A stretch of DNA of 64,000 nt from Hyalella azteca (GCF_000764305.2 NW_025931904.1:372001-436000), one strand, 5' to 3'; counted from the first letter of the stretch, positions 48,590 to 62,009 are shown. Translations and numbers: made by a program. The notes: generated by a model not told the origin, from the sequence alone.

Positions 48590-49882
48590 GGGTAACATGG
48601 GGCTGCGAGCCCACTGCGGGTCACGGGCCCATGGCGGGTTTCCCGCTAAGTATGGCAGATATTGGTCCGTGTTTTCTACCGCCGGTCGACAGTTTCACTG
48701 GGATGAAGTGTACGGATTTACGTTTTGCTAAGTGTTTGCGTTATTAAGTTATTTGTGAATAACTGTTTTAGTCCGGATAAAAATTTTTTTGCTGCTAAAT
48801 AAAGTTTTTTTTTCGATTACTGAAGATTAAGCTTTTGAAATTACTTGTGAATTATATTTTGAAAGTAATATTTACAGGGATAATTTTGAGATCAAGTTTA
48901 GACTATTAGCTTTTAAAATAAAATGTTGACACGATATAAATTGAAATAATACCTAGTGGGGCAACGGGCCCACGCGTGTCACGGGGCAAAGCGCCCATGG
49001 TGAAGTCTTGTGTTATACATACATCATTAGATTTGTCTCAATGACCTTTTCAAAACTATGACTAGCTTTTTGAATTACAAATTACACTTCATATTGCATG
49101 ATTTTTTGATTTGCCACCTCAAGGCAGCAGGTTTAGTTTCTAGTTATGCGTATTTATTACCCCTTATCGAGTTATTGACTCTTGCCTTGCCAAAAGTTAA
49201 TTTCAGTCAACACAAATGAGCCAAAAGTTGATGAGTTTTTATGGAGTTGACTGAAATCACGATTAGGTACGAATTCTCTGCACATAATATCTGGATTATG
49301 GACGAAAGTGGAACGAAGTTTTTTTTCTGATCAAGTAAATATATTTTTTGCAGTCAAGGATACATTTTTTCATGTCAAGGACAAATTTTTTATCGCAAAG
49401 ATATATTTTTCAAGTCAAGGCTATATATCTTTTAATGTCAATGAAATATTTTTATTCACGTCAGTGATAGATTTTTTAAGCTAAGAGTATATTTTTTTTC
49501 AAGTTAAGAATATGATTTTTTGAGTTGTTTATAAATGAATGAATGTCATATTTTTATTACATTTTTCTTATTTTTAACTGTAGAGTGTTGTTTTATCATT
49601 TTTTAGCAAAAAATATGCAATTGTGGTAAAGGGACCAACTGTGGGCGCCTTGCCCCAAGCCCATGGGCCCATTGCCCCTGGGCTGGGGCAATGGGCCCAT
49701 TTGACACTTTTTACAAATAGGGTTTCATTAAAAATTGAATAATTCTATAGGCGTCTAATTCACATCATACATTCCTCATTAGTTGTACCTTTAAACAAAA
49801 CAAAGGACCACCTGGTAGCAGTTAAAACTTCATCAAAATATTAGTTTTAAGAAAGTGAGGGGCGCGCTGCCCTATGTTGCCC
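48590..49882. mobile_element. 1.29-kb TA-flanked TIR element with GGGCCC-rich blocks
   Basis: The ends GGGTAACATGGGGCTGCGAG and the complement of GGGCAACATAGGGCAGCGCG match at 19 of the first 23 positions. Both are flanked by TA (48588-48589, 49883-49884). Internal GC-rich blocks at 48600-48650, 48955-49000 and 49630-49700 repeat the GGGCCCA/GGGGCAA theme in both orientations. No transposase frame is seen. Confidence 0.75.
49330..49530. repeat. Degenerate tandem GTCAAGGATACATTTTTT-type repeat
   Basis: About seven units of 22-30 bases, each a GTCAAGG- or GTTAAGA-like head and a T-rich tail, inside the TIR element. Confidence 0.6.
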
Positions 49883-50483
49883 TACTCATTGTTAACAGCT
49901 ATTTCCAAACACAGTAATGCGGGAAGTCTAACCGAACTCTTTCAAATATGTTTAATATGGTTTTGAACGTCTAGCATTGCATCATTGACTTGTTATTTTA
50001 ATAGTGTATTACTATCTACTGGAAACTTGCTGAACTCTGCTCACTATTATGTTCACAATTCTCACCCTAGCAGCCATGAAATTTATGGCCCGTAATATCA
50101 GCAATGCGGCCATTTGTGAAGCATAATTGGCAAGAAAGAGATACTTGTTCTTCATCGCTGCATGTTAAATCCCGTGGATATGCTGGCTATTCTTGGAGTG
50201 CAAATATAATCTCTTCCGTCTTAATTGTCCTCGCTTGACAGGCTATCGCTCTTCGTTCTGATGTTCTGTCATGCTAGCCAATGTTCCGAGCATCATATAT
50301 GCATTAATTGAAGAAAGCTGAATTCACATTTGATACTCAAGCACGATGAAATTAATTACTATATGTGCATTGGGAACAAAAATGATCAACTTAATTCGTT
50401 CGTAATAGATCACTCATAAACGTCATCTATTTTTCTCAATATAAATATTTATTTTTTTTACAGAACATATCCTAGAAATTTAG

Positions 50484-50518
50484 GTAGAATGTATTACTAT
50501 AATAGTAATACATTCTAC
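50484..50518. repeat. Perfect 17-bp inverted repeat with a 1-base spacer
   Basis: GTAGAATGTATTACTAT (50484-50500) is followed after one base by its exact reverse complement (50502-50518). Confidence 0.95.
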
Positions 50519-53500
50519 AACATTTTCTATCAAAATATCATAGACCAGACTCTATTTAAGAAAATGCTAGTTGCTAGAACGTACTACCTACCCGTTAATT
50601 TTGAGATAGAGTTAACTAGTCTTGATGCACTAACCGTGTTATTTTCTACTAATGAATCAAGCTTGGTCTGAGATGCCTGCTGAATAATTCAAGCCTATCG
50701 AATGCGCAAGGCAAAGTTTTGAAGTAGAAAGGCATTACTCTTGCCTACGTTAATCCCAGAAAGTTTGCCCTTCTTTTAACAGGTCAGCCTTCTATTTAGT
50801 GCATACAGTTCACGTGCAAAATTTGAAATGAAACAAAAAATTTAATTATACTTTTATTTCTCAGAGTTAACATCACTGGAAGTTTTTGGTCAATTTGAGC
50901 ATAAATGCTTCACCTTAAGCAACTGACTTGAAAGTAAAAATTCCTAAGCCCTTGTTGGGGACGATTTCAGATCCTACGAAATTAATGATCGAATAAGCGA
51001 TAAGATTTGAAAATATGTTGAAAGGAAATTTTTCCGTTAATTGCGCACAATGAAAAAGGAGTCGTGATTAGCCTGTAATTATTTTTTTTTTCATCTCTGT
51101 GGATCATTTAATGTATTAATTAGGTATTAATACAAACATTTGAAATCTAAGCGACAAATAATCATTGTACATCGTAAGACATCCACACTAGTTTCGACTG
51201 CGTTTCAATAGACCCGTTATTTACTAAATAAAGAATTCATGAAAAATATCTCGGAAAAAAAGCTACCAATTAGCATGTTTCCAATTAAGAAGTGACCTGC
51301 CAGAACTAATAGTCTTTCCTTTTAGAGTGCCGTCGTGGAGATTCTAGTTGAATTATCTAGTAAAAAATGTACAAGGCAATCATATTGGATGGCGTATGGC
51401 CGTGCTACTAGCCCTAGTCTCTCATTCTGTCTCATGCACGTGTTCCAGATTGTTGTGGGGTGAAATTGCTCAGCAATCTTAGTGCCATCATCGAGCAATG
51501 ATTGTCATCACGCGATATTTCAAATTCTGAAGCCATACCACAGAAAAATTTATTTACTGAAATTAAAAACTGGCATTATTATATTCAGAACAGAGCTAGT
51601 TATGATTAATGGAGGTTTTTTCATGATAATATAGAAGTAATTTAAACATTTGTAATATATATTTTTGATCGCATTGTGCTCATTATAAAAGTTATTCTAT
51701 GCTATTTTGTTTTACTATTGATTCATCAATCCATATACTAATCTATGAAGTTCACTCTGTTTTGATGGCAGATACCAGTGACGCAAGTAAAAAATCATTT
51801 TGATTCATAAATTATATAATAAACACTTATCAGGGCCGAATTCTTCGGCTGAATTATTACTTCAATATTTTTAATTAGTGCGTAGGTACATCTAAATAAG
51901 CACACGAATTTATTCACAAGATCTGAACACCGAAGACAGCGTTGCAAATTAAAAGCAATTTATTAACGTTTTTTTTATTTAAGGCCTCTAAGCCCCAGAA
52001 TGAATTCACTAGGCAAATATTTTTCCCTTTACAAACACAGAGAAATGTCTCCCTTGATTTAGTAGAAGCGTCATGAGATCTTTAACTAAATTGCCCATAA
52101 ATTCCTTGTTTTTCTTTAGGAGGCTTGAGCATCCCTGAATGGGGTTGGTGAATGATGCCCATGCAGGCGAGAAAACCTTTGTTTTCCTGCTTGCACCATT
52201 TCTATTATGCAAATTTCTAACAGAAGTCTCTAAATCTCTCTAAATTACTTACTGTTGTCAGTATGTTATGCATAAAAGTACGATTTGTTGTTTATGTACA
52301 ACCGTATCACCAATGTGATCTTCGATGCTATCTGAAGATTTATTGACAAATGATTATATAAGGCGAGAAATTTTTGTTTCCATTTTTCGTTTTATATGAC
52401 TTTAGTTTCAAAATTCTAATAACAGCGACACTTCCAGATAAAAACTGTTATTTTCGAAATATTTCTGTATCTTAATCAGAAGTGTCTCGCATACTTTCAA
52501 AATTCCCCGAATTGACAAAAAAATTCTTTTAAATTTTTATTCACGTTGCACCGCTGAATGACTTTATTGAAAACGGGAGCGCAATAATGCATAGGTGGCC
52601 AGAGCTGCCTTGGCCCCTGTACAAGTGGCGCGAACGCAGCAATGTATCACTGGTGCAATATTGGCCCACCGCAGACTACAGGCGTAGCTTCTAGGTCATT
52701 TTCTGGGACCCTATACATGGAATGACTCATACTATAATAGTTATATTATTTACTTATACCCATAGAAAAGTCAATTGCTTGTAGAATAAAGTATTTTCTG
52801 GGGAGTACCGAAATATTGACTCGCCGATATATTGAGAAAATTTGGTGGATGAATACTTTTTCGTGGTTACTCATTACATAGAATTGATACTTTTCAAATA
52901 AGTGTAAAGGAATTATTTAAAATATTCATTGAAAAAAATACAAATTTATAACTATAAAACTAAATTAATAAGCGAGTAGTTTCATTTTATCATAAATGTT
53001 GATAATGTTGATTGAAGAAGCAAACTATGATCAATTTGTTCCGTATCACCCGGAAGTGAGTCAGCGATTGAGGGCCATTGTGTCGTGACCGCGACGAGAT
53101 GGATTGCCAATTCCATCAAGCTGAGCGAAAGTAATCCAGAGGGACAAAACTTTATATTTGATGTCATCCCTCTGGAATATGAAGGCTTCGTCGTGCCTTC
53201 GTTAACTTGAATGCTAGCAAGAACGAGATCTTCACGCCTTGTCACTATTTAATTTTTCTCTTTCCTGTTACTATTTTTTTCTATTATTGATGGTTATTAC
53301 ATCTTGATTATTCTATTCGTTATTATTATTTAATTTTCCTCTTTTTAATTTTCTATATTTATTTTTCCTCTTGTTGATGACTATCACATCTTCATTTTTC
53401 TCTTCTTTGTTACTATATTATTTTTCTTCATTTATTTTTCTCATGCCTTGTTAATATTTAATTAAACTCCTAGACAATGACGCAGATCAGGCCTCGACAC

Positions 53501-54009
53501 TCATGGTCTGATCGATTATCAAACTGTTTTGCTCGTATTCGACTTGCTGCCTTCAGCCATGTTTTTTTTAACAATTTTTTACTTATTATTCCATATATTT
53601 ATTCTATGTGATGGTTTTTGTATCCTCTTTTTTATTTTAGTATTAGTGTCAAAGCTCAGGATCAATTCCGCGCTCAGGATTATCAATTTATTTCTTCTTC
53701 TCGGTAAGAGGTTTTCCGGCTGTTCTAATTATTTCATCAATTTTCAAACAAGATTTTTTCACTTACAACTATTTGTGTTCAATTCTATTGTTCTCCTCTG
53801 TTCTGGACCTCATCGTTTTTATCGTCGCTTCCCTGGGGTCATCGCATGTTATGTTCAATTAACTCACGTGCATGAGAGTAAAAGGAACATTTAATCTTAT
53901 AAAGTAAATAAATAAATAACATTCAATCTTAATAAGTAAGTAAATAAACATCAAATTAAGTTAAAAGTAAAATGGAGAAGCGAAAATGGCGGAGAAGATT
54001 AAAAAAAAA
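50519..54009. other. No supported gene
   Basis: Frames at 52982-53245 (minus) and 53529-53894 (plus, hydrophobic, no ATG) have no recognisable domains. A TC/TTTTTC-rich pyrimidine block spans about 53250-53460. Confidence 0.35.
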
Positions 54010-54175
54010 TATAACTCAGTACTCACTGCAGTAAGTGACAGAGAGCGCATTTTCTCGTCGACGAAAACTTGCGGTCACGGACGGACGGACAGACAGACAG
54101 ACAGACAGACGGACAGACGGACATGGCGAGCACAATAGTGCATTTTTTCCATAAATGAGAAAATGTGCTAAGACA
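54010..54175 (+). repeat. Dispersed repeat E, copy 2, with CGGA/CAGA tract
   Basis: It is the inverted counterpart of 15816-15950 (AGTACTCACTGCAG, GCGCATTTTCTCGTCGACG, then GGACGGACGGACAGACAG and AGCACAATAGTGC). The tetranucleotide tract is longer here (about 54080-54122), showing slippage since dispersal. Confidence 0.85.
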
Positions 54176-55338
54176 TAATTTGGTAATTAAAGTTAGATTT
54201 TAGAAATCAGTCAGCAATTTTTATAATGCATGTTGCGGCAGATTTAATTCTGATTTAATTCTAGCTTCTGAAATGAAGAATCGTCATTCAAAAGGACTAT
54301 TGATTTGTAATGTGTATTGAAACAAGTGACAATGTTAAGTTAGGCGTTGAATTAAATTCTCTAGGTTTTATAAAACTAAAATAAACTCCCAAGCTCCAGC
54401 AATATTAGGCAGCCAAAATTGTTTTACGTATTTCTGCATATGTTTATCACATGATAGAAAACTCATCTAAAGTTATTCCAAAAAGTTTTCAAAATACGAA
54501 AATTAATCAGACGGATAAATTTTTTTGAATATACCAACGTTTCTCGATATGTGTAGCAAATATTATTTACAAAGCTATAAAATATTTCGTGGACGAAGTT
54601 TCAGTTATATTGATTATTTATACGTGAAATTTTATATTAATTCAGTCTTAAAAATAGGAAATATAAATGTTGTACCTATAACAATTTTTCAATGTATAAC
54701 AATGTATACCATATATTAATTACCAATGATTTTTACTCAAAATTAAGTATTACAACTTTTGGCGCTTATAGTCGTGAGTTAAATCGTCATCAGCTTAGTA
54801 CTGATAAAATATTTATGATTTTTTAATGGGCAGCTGGGTTTTAGTAAAGTTATGTGATGCAGCTAATTATCTGAATGATAAAATATTTTCTAATATATTA
54901 ATAGGTATATAAACATTAATATTATAAGATTTTATATTATTTATACTCAAAATTGCCCTGGCGTTATTATTGTAACTGAATAGATAGATTAATCACCCCG
55001 CTTTTGAATCACACTCATCAACAGTAAATTTGAGGAAATAATAAAATTATATACGCAAATATATTTGCTGTTCTAAAATTTTAATTCTCCGACCCAAAGA
55101 CCTACAAGTTGGCAAAAAAATATGCTCTATTGTTTTAAGGAAGCTGCTCTTAATTAGAAATTAAGGGTGTATAGGGCATATCATTTAAAAACCATTAGGG
55201 TATTGAGAAAAAATATAAGGACGTAATTAAATTTTCTTGTCAAGTGCGTGAGTGGCGAGCTAGTGCGTGTTGTTAGAACTACGTACTGCAGAAAACTTAC
55301 TTTATTACTTTAAATGAGGTATTGACTTCAAAAAGAAA

Positions 55339-55392
55339 GTTATTACCAAAGGTAATAACTGAAGGAGGAACCAAAGAAAACTTTGGTTCCTC
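55339..55392. repeat. Two adjacent perfect hairpins
   Basis: GTTATTACC/GGTAATAAC (55339-55359, 3-base loop), and five bases later GAGGAACCAAAG/CTTTGGTTCCTC (55365-55392, 4-base loop). Confidence 0.95.
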
Positions 55393-57839
55393 ATTCATTA
55401 TGCTTTTATATATTTCTATCGTCAGTAAAGTTATTATATACAGTTTCTTATGATTCATGATTCACGTCGAGTGTGAAATTATAAAATATACAATCGGAGT
55501 ATCTAAATTTAAATAGAAATAAAAATTATCATAGCGTTTTAAAAAAATCTTTCACTGTCTTATCGTTTTAATTGTTGTTTTTTTTTGTACTCTACTGCTT
55601 CCATTTTACAGATTTTTAGTGTTTTAATGTTTTTTTTTTCGCTAACAATCCCAGATAAGATCTTATTTCTTAAGTATGACCATATTCGACCAATAATTAT
55701 TCGTAAAATATAAGTTTCCTATACATAACATTACTGTGAAGGCAGCAGATAATTTGCATCTTTGTTTTCCACATTATTGTTGGTAATGAAAAATAAAAAA
55801 AGTCTCCCAGTTTCTCCGCTTAAGTGAGAATTTTTTACGCATTCAAAAATAGATGGCGTTAATAATGAAAAATAGTTACTTCAAGAAGGTAAAAATTAAG
55901 TAACGGACATTATCTTTATATATAATTGAATGATTTTCTGTAAATTTGTATTTATAATTTTTACGAGCAAACAACGAAAACTCTATAAAATTTTAAGCGA
56001 ACTTTCAATAAATGAGGAACATGAGTCTTTGAATTGGAACTTCAGTAAATTGAAGTTTATCGACTCTGCACTCTTCAGTTTACCCTAATGTATTAATTAT
56101 TGAGCAATCAACAGCTGCTGTAATCTATCCTTAGTATATAAGAATGCATGTATAATTGTGAATTATTATAGCCATTCAATGAAGATAAGCGATCATTTAG
56201 TATCCATTAATTTTACTCATAGCGCTCATTTTTTCGCTGAAAGATTCGCAGCAAAATTTCTACAGCTACATCGGTACAATTAATAAAAAAAAATTGCTCA
56301 TAACTAAGTTCATAATAGTGTGCTTGACGCTCACTATGATCACCTATGCAAAACTAATCATCCAGCGCACAACTTAAATCGCACAGAACAAAACAGCAAC
56401 GCGGCTTTGTGCCTGCCTTGCGAACTTTAATTCTTGACAATTGTATTGAGTTGTGACCGCTCTAATTGGAAGGTGGAATCTGATTCAGACGTTTGGAGTG
56501 GCAGAATCATGATTAAACTTGACGACCATTGAATTAATAATCAAGTAATTACTGTGCAATATCCTCATGCCCGCTAGTAATGAGAAATTTTAAATGGACG
56601 ATGCCTGTACGTGTAAGATGGTTACTATGCCTTACTTCTGTCAAATAAAATAATATAATGGTAATAAATAATAATAATATAATCGGAATTAAGCAGTAGA
56701 AGCTACTAATTTCAAACTGGTCAAACACCAGCATTACGATGAAAACGGATAATATAAATTGGAGAATTTCGAACTAGCATTAACTGAACACTTATGAACT
56801 CAAAAATATAATAGTCACTGAATCAACTCTGACGTTTTAATGCATAAAATTTGATGGCTTCGGAAATTTTTAATACGGGAAAATATATCCAGATGATAGC
56901 ATATATTTAGCAGAGTTTCTCTGTTTAATAAGGCTTAAATTTGCTGCCGATTTTAACAGGAGGCCATAGTACATGGGGACAAAATCTGATGATCAAGATT
57001 CGTTTCAACGTTGGTGGAAAATATGTCTGCTAAGTATCGTTATATTGCATACCATGCAGTTCCATTGTACAAGCGGTGCCGCAAAGAGTCGTGCTTAAGA
57101 TAGTTTATCACATTGCGTGTAAGCCGGAGCAGTTTAACTCAAACTAGTTCTTCACTCGAAAGCAGTATATACTAGTTCATGAATTAAAAGTATGACATTC
57201 AAAAGCATATAAGGATGTCGCTATGCGGGAAATGGGAAAGTTGATCCAAGAAGTCACGAATATAAGTTTAGCCTGGGGAGCAGTTTGTGTGTATCAATTT
57301 ATAGACTAAAAAACGATTTGAGTTTTTTATTTTTGTCAAGTCATGATATTAATAATCTCACTCTAACAAAAATTCATCTCTGCGGCCAGAATCAATCGTA
57401 AACTTGAATTTGAAGCTTGCAGCTATTTTGAAATCCTTGTATAGTTTTTGTAATTACATTGTTTTGTATTTGGCCTTTGAAATGACTGCACAAAGTTTCT
57501 TAGCTACACCTTTATTTTGAAACAAATAGTCAGCCTAGTCTGACCATAAATTAAAATTCTATGCACTATATTATTAATTACACGTAAATGAATTCTACGT
57601 ATTATTGTATAGAACAGCGCGGAACATAAGCAGGTGCGCCCAGGGTCCGCTAGACTTTGAGTAATTGAATTGCCACGCTGTAATGGAGCTTATCTTGCGG
57701 ACACGCCCGTGCTCGTGTCTCGTGTATGCAAGAGACAACGTTCTTATATCGGCCTTATAATATGTCGAAGCAGGGAAAATAGAGGTGATGGAGATGTGGG
57801 CGAGTAATGGAAAGGCGGCCTAAACGCCGAACTTTTCTC

Positions 57840-58060
57840 ATCACGGAAAAAATATGTATAGTATTGGAAATTATGTTCGTTATGGGAAAATATGTAAGGT
57901 TAAAGAAATAATAATTAAAGTAAGTAAATAAAGTAAGAGAATGAATAATAAGAGGAAATTTTTGTAGTAGGAGAAAATATTTATGCAAGAGAAAATATAT
58001 ATTGTATGGGAAATTATGTATAGGATGGGGAAATATGTATAATAGGAGAAATTATGTTGA
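57840..58060. repeat. Degenerate GGGAAATTATGTATA repeat
   Basis: Irregular units of about 20 bases (GGAAATTATGT, GGGAAAATATGTA, GAGAAAATATTTATG and similar) without strict period. The overlapping minus-strand frames are products of this repeat. Confidence 0.6.
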
Positions 58061-59116
58061 CAGAAGAGCATACACAAAGCAGTATCTTCAGAAGCAATTT
58101 GGTAAGTAATTGAACGTAATTTAATTTCATTCCTTGCAATGACAATAAAATTTTAGGGATTATTTAAACTTTGCTTCGTTGCAAAATTCCATCAGGTAGA
58201 TTAAATGAAATAAACTTCACACATTAAACACTTCCTGAAGCACCTAATTATATCCCTAAAACATTTAATGCTTACACAGTAGCAATGAAATCCCGCATGC
58301 AAGACGGACAAAAACAAATAAAACGGTAAAAATTACACTAATGTATATTCCATATAAGCAAAGAATTCCTGTGTGGTCCTCACAGGATTTCCCGAGCCCA
58401 AACTTTATAGCAGCAAAAAGCTCATCATCGTAATGACCGAGCTAATAACCGTCATCTGTAGGCGTGCCGAGAATGAGTTCTCTTCTACTGAAGCCAATTA
58501 TTTTTTAGCATGCAAAGGCCTTAACAAGTTATTTCAAGGGTGGCGAAACGCATTACTCATGACTGATTATGAAAATTACACCCTGCGTGTGAACAACTTT
58601 GCGTTGCATGTGAGCTTTTGGATGTTTCTTGAGTACTTCAATTGCGTGTGATGGTCGTTGAGTTTTTTAAGCATTTTACGTTGCGTAGATAAAAGTTATT
58701 AATACAGTTGAACTGCCTCTAGTTGTGATCATTTGCTTTAGTATGAAGAATTTTACGCAGAATTTAAGTTCTTTGTACTACTGTGAGTCAAATTAGTTTA
58801 GAAGATAGTTCTGCATTTTACGACTAAATTAAATTATTATTATTGGTGTAATTTATGGAATCGCTCTTAATTTAAAACTTCTTGGTTTACTGAACGCGTT
58901 GCGCAATCGGTCCATTAATTCAAATCCCGCCATTCCAATCAACGTAGTTAATTCTTTTTTTATGCTAATGCGTTCGGCAATTTAAAAGATTTAATTTGAT
59001 TTACTTCGTTATTCGTCAATTTAATAGAACAAATTATTTGAAAGCGGATCATTTGTCCTCTTTTTTTTTCTGTACACCAAAATTTGCTGTCACTAACGTA
59101 TTTGTAAATTTAAATA

Positions 59117-59145
59117 TAAGCTTTTATATAAATTATAAAAGCTTA
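59117..59145. repeat. Perfect 12-bp hairpin
   Basis: TAAGCTTTTATA (59117-59128) pairs with TATAAAAGCTTA (59134-59145), loop of five. Confidence 0.95.
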
Positions 59146-59650
59146 AAAATGTTCCAAAATGTGCAACACGATTCCTTTCGTCACGTTTATTTGCATTTTG
59201 AAATAAAACAAGAATTTCTTGAATATAAATCGTTTTGCGCAACGGCTTTTGTTGCGGCAATAATTAAAAATGTTCTGAATTGATCAAAACTTTAGATAAT
59301 TCTCAAATTTTTGTTTCTTGACATTTGAATAAATAAACAGCCCAAAATCATTGCCTACATTATGCATTTGCTTCAAAATTAGGCTCTGACAATTAGCGGA
59401 TAAATCATGTACCTAAGCCGAAAAGGTTTCAAATAATTAGCATTTTATAATTTTAAATTTATAACTAGGCGTGTACACCACTTTGGAACGGGCAAAATAT
59501 TTGCGTCGCACAGAGCCTTGACGCGAATCGATTCAAATACGAGAAATTCTTGTTTTGTTCACATGCAACGTGGTTAAAAATGATTTCATCTCACATAAGT
59601 CAAATATTTCCGGAAGAAATGTTGTTCAATGCAAATGTAGTTTGAAAAAA

Positions 59651-59745
59651 AAACATTATTATTGGATATTTTCTCTATTTTCTGATGAAGCTCAGCACTC
59701 AGGTATTATTAAACATTAATATTGGATATTTTCTCTATTTTCTGA
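59651..59745. repeat. 35-bp direct repeat with 60-bp period
   Basis: Two nearly identical copies (one substitution plus a small length difference) of AAACATTAWTATTGGATATT followed by TTCTCTATTTTCTGA. Confidence 0.9.
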
Positions 59746-60723
59746 ACTCTATCGACCATTGTAGTGCCTAGAAAGGCAATGACGCCTCAATAGCTTTAAA
59801 TGACTTCAAAGCGTTAACGAATTTTTTTAATTGTTAGCTTACTATGTTTACGCCATTGTAATACATAGGTAACAATTTTTAAACGTTTTATGAAGTTAGA
59901 AAACCTTTGAACATTTGATGAAATATTAAAAAATGCGAAAGTTTTACGTACTCGAATGAGTTGACTCGATGACCTGAGGTCATAAGAACACGTATCTCAA
60001 ACGTTCCGTAATTCTAGAAAACGCTTACTGACTTGGATGAATAATGATGAACTGATGAATGAGGCACTAATCATTCATTAGATTTAAATAATAAATTCAT
60101 AACATTCATTAGAATAATGGTCACTGCGGGACGAGTTCTGCCTTTATCTATTATAAATCAGCCTAACTAAACTTGTAACTCGTTTTTAGATTAATGAATC
60201 CAGATATCATGATTTATTTAGGACAATTCCAGAGAAGAACAGATTAGTTAATTGGCCGGATTTGTTATCAAGGTTGAAATGAACTTTTTGTGGGAAAAAG
60301 GGAAGATTTACTTATTATGAGCTCACCAACAGAATAAACTGGTTTAAATAATTTTCTTTAGTCCTGAAACTAATTAACTCGTCAGTTGAAGCGCGCATAA
60401 ATTTGCAATTCGTGTTAAAATCTTGAGTCTAAATATAACAGAAGGAATTTGCGGAATATTGTTCACTGCTGTAAAATTTTTTCTTGCAACTTGATTAAAA
60501 CGTTGGTAATTGATACGTGAGCAAATTTTCCTTGCTGAATATTTAATATTTTCCAAATTCAGCAAGTTCAACGAGTTAACAACATCACGATAACTCTCTT
60601 AAAAGAGTTAAATAAATGACTGTGATAAAAAAAGTTTCGAAGAAAGAGCAATATTCCGACAGGCTTTATGTTCTTTTCATCTGGAATTCAAGTATTTAAG
60701 CGTCATTTACTCTCATTTGAAAG

Positions 60724-61000
60724 GACTTGAACGATCCGAATTTCTGGTCTCCCGTGGATGGCGGTGGCACCTCAAGTCGAGTGACTTCGTCAACTGCAGT
60801 TCAAACACTGCAGTTGAGTTCAAGTCCAAGCCACTCTACGAAGATCGACAGGACGCTCTTAAGAAAACAGTCCTACAGTTCAGGGCAACTCAAAGTCGTG
60901 CTCGGTAAAGAGGATCATGGTGGCAAACTCTCGTGTGTCGCTTGGAACAACTTCTTCCCGAACTACAAAGTGAACGCCACTAAGACTATTCACGTTAATT
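60724..61000 (+). CDS. Exon of Sidestep-like Ig-domain cell-surface protein (end of one Ig domain)
   Basis: The frame is open from 60721. Its C-terminal half carries an Ig-fold signature: a V-V-L strand, then KEDHGGKLSC with the conserved D-x-G-x-x-L-x-C pattern before the F-strand cysteine, then AWNN and a threonine-rich G strand leading to HVN. The exon ends at 61000 with a consensus donor (GTGAGT), in phase 1. Joining it to the exon at 62010 keeps the frame and rebuilds an N-Y-A-P-E-V interdomain linker, which I recognise from insect Sidestep-family axon-guidance receptors. The N-terminal half (serine/threonine-rich, with an F-W and D-G-G-G patch near residues 7-14) fits less well. The left border is therefore uncertain: an AG at 60722-60723 is possible with a modest pyrimidine tract, and CAG sites further in are alternatives. 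Earlier Ig exons were not found. Confidence 0.6.
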
Positions 61001-62009
61001 GTGAGTGAAGTAGGGATTTTGAGTATTTTAAATGGAAAATATTATCCTCAACATGATGTTTGATGAAGATAATATCCATTTACTCTGAACTAAACGGCAT
61101 TAGAAGTAGGGTATTGTTATTGTGATTAGTAAGAAAAATGTGTAGCGTCTTGGAATTTTGATTAATGACCCAGTTTCTAATTTCATACAATTTTAGGGGT
61201 AAATTTTAGATGAACATATGCACATATTTTAAACAAGTATCTCTAATGATGAAGACTATCTCGTTGCGATTGCTCGATAATACTGTATAAGGAAAGCACC
61301 GGCGCGCCAAATTATGTTAAGTTCGAATGAATTTTAATGAAGTCAAGTTCGAAAAAATGGTCTCATAAAACTTCGAATGATGCTACTTGTGTTTGTTTAC
61401 TATTTCAAGAATCTTTTTATAAATCTGTTCGGGCATTATATTTTAATTGTATGTTAGGACAATAAGATGAAGGTAATTCTTTCATTATAGTACAAGATTG
61501 AGATTGTTGGCGGCATGGTTATGAAATTTACATAGGAAATGAAATCTATGCGTAAAAGTATGAATGAAATAAAACCTATAAAAACGTATCCAATTTAGTA
61601 GGTTAATTGTTCTTAAACTTTTTTGATATCAAGTTATGATAAAGTAACATGAAGTACTCACCTATAACAAATTTGCTAAACTACAGGATAACATTAGTTT
61701 TAGGCGAATCTAGAAATTAGGAAAAAATACGTTTAGCGGTAGTACAGGCGATGTTGGTTTTCAGTTATACTCGTATCAATAACTAACTTCTAATTTTTGG
61801 GCATAAACTTTTATAAGAAATATATTTTACAACCTACTGTCGTTTTGGAATATAAGCATGAGATCTGCGAGAAATATAAACAATTTTAAATTATTTCACT
61901 AATTCAAAACAAGTAGTAGAATAATTTGTACTGTTCCCTCTTTTTACTTATAAAGCGTTCTATTGGAGATAACTGCATTCTTAAAAGTGTTCCTTGTATT
62001 AACCTACAG
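61001..62009 (+). other. Intron of the Sidestep-like gene
   Basis: This 1009-bp stretch begins GTGAGT and ends with a pyrimidine-rich tract and CTACAG. Removing it joins two Ig-coding frames in phase 1. Nothing else recognisable is inside. Confidence 0.6.

Larger units (their letters stand above)
54176..60723. other. No supported gene (possible intron of the Sidestep-like gene)
   Basis: AT-rich. Contents: two adjacent hairpins at 55339-55392, a low-complexity GGGAAATTATGTATA-type repeat at 57840-58060, a hairpin at 59117-59145 and a direct repeat at 59651-59745. The frame at 58373-58651 was considered as an exon, but has no Ig features. Confidence 0.35.

Noticed and set aside
53529..53894. 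Hydrophobic 121-codon frame resembling a membrane protein
   Set aside because: It lies in T-rich DNA where Phe/Leu/Ile runs are expected, lacks an ATG start, and matches no recognised family.
57755..58077. Hydrophobic minus-strand frames
   Set aside because: They are read from a degenerate GGGAAATTATGTATA repeat, and both overlap in different phases.
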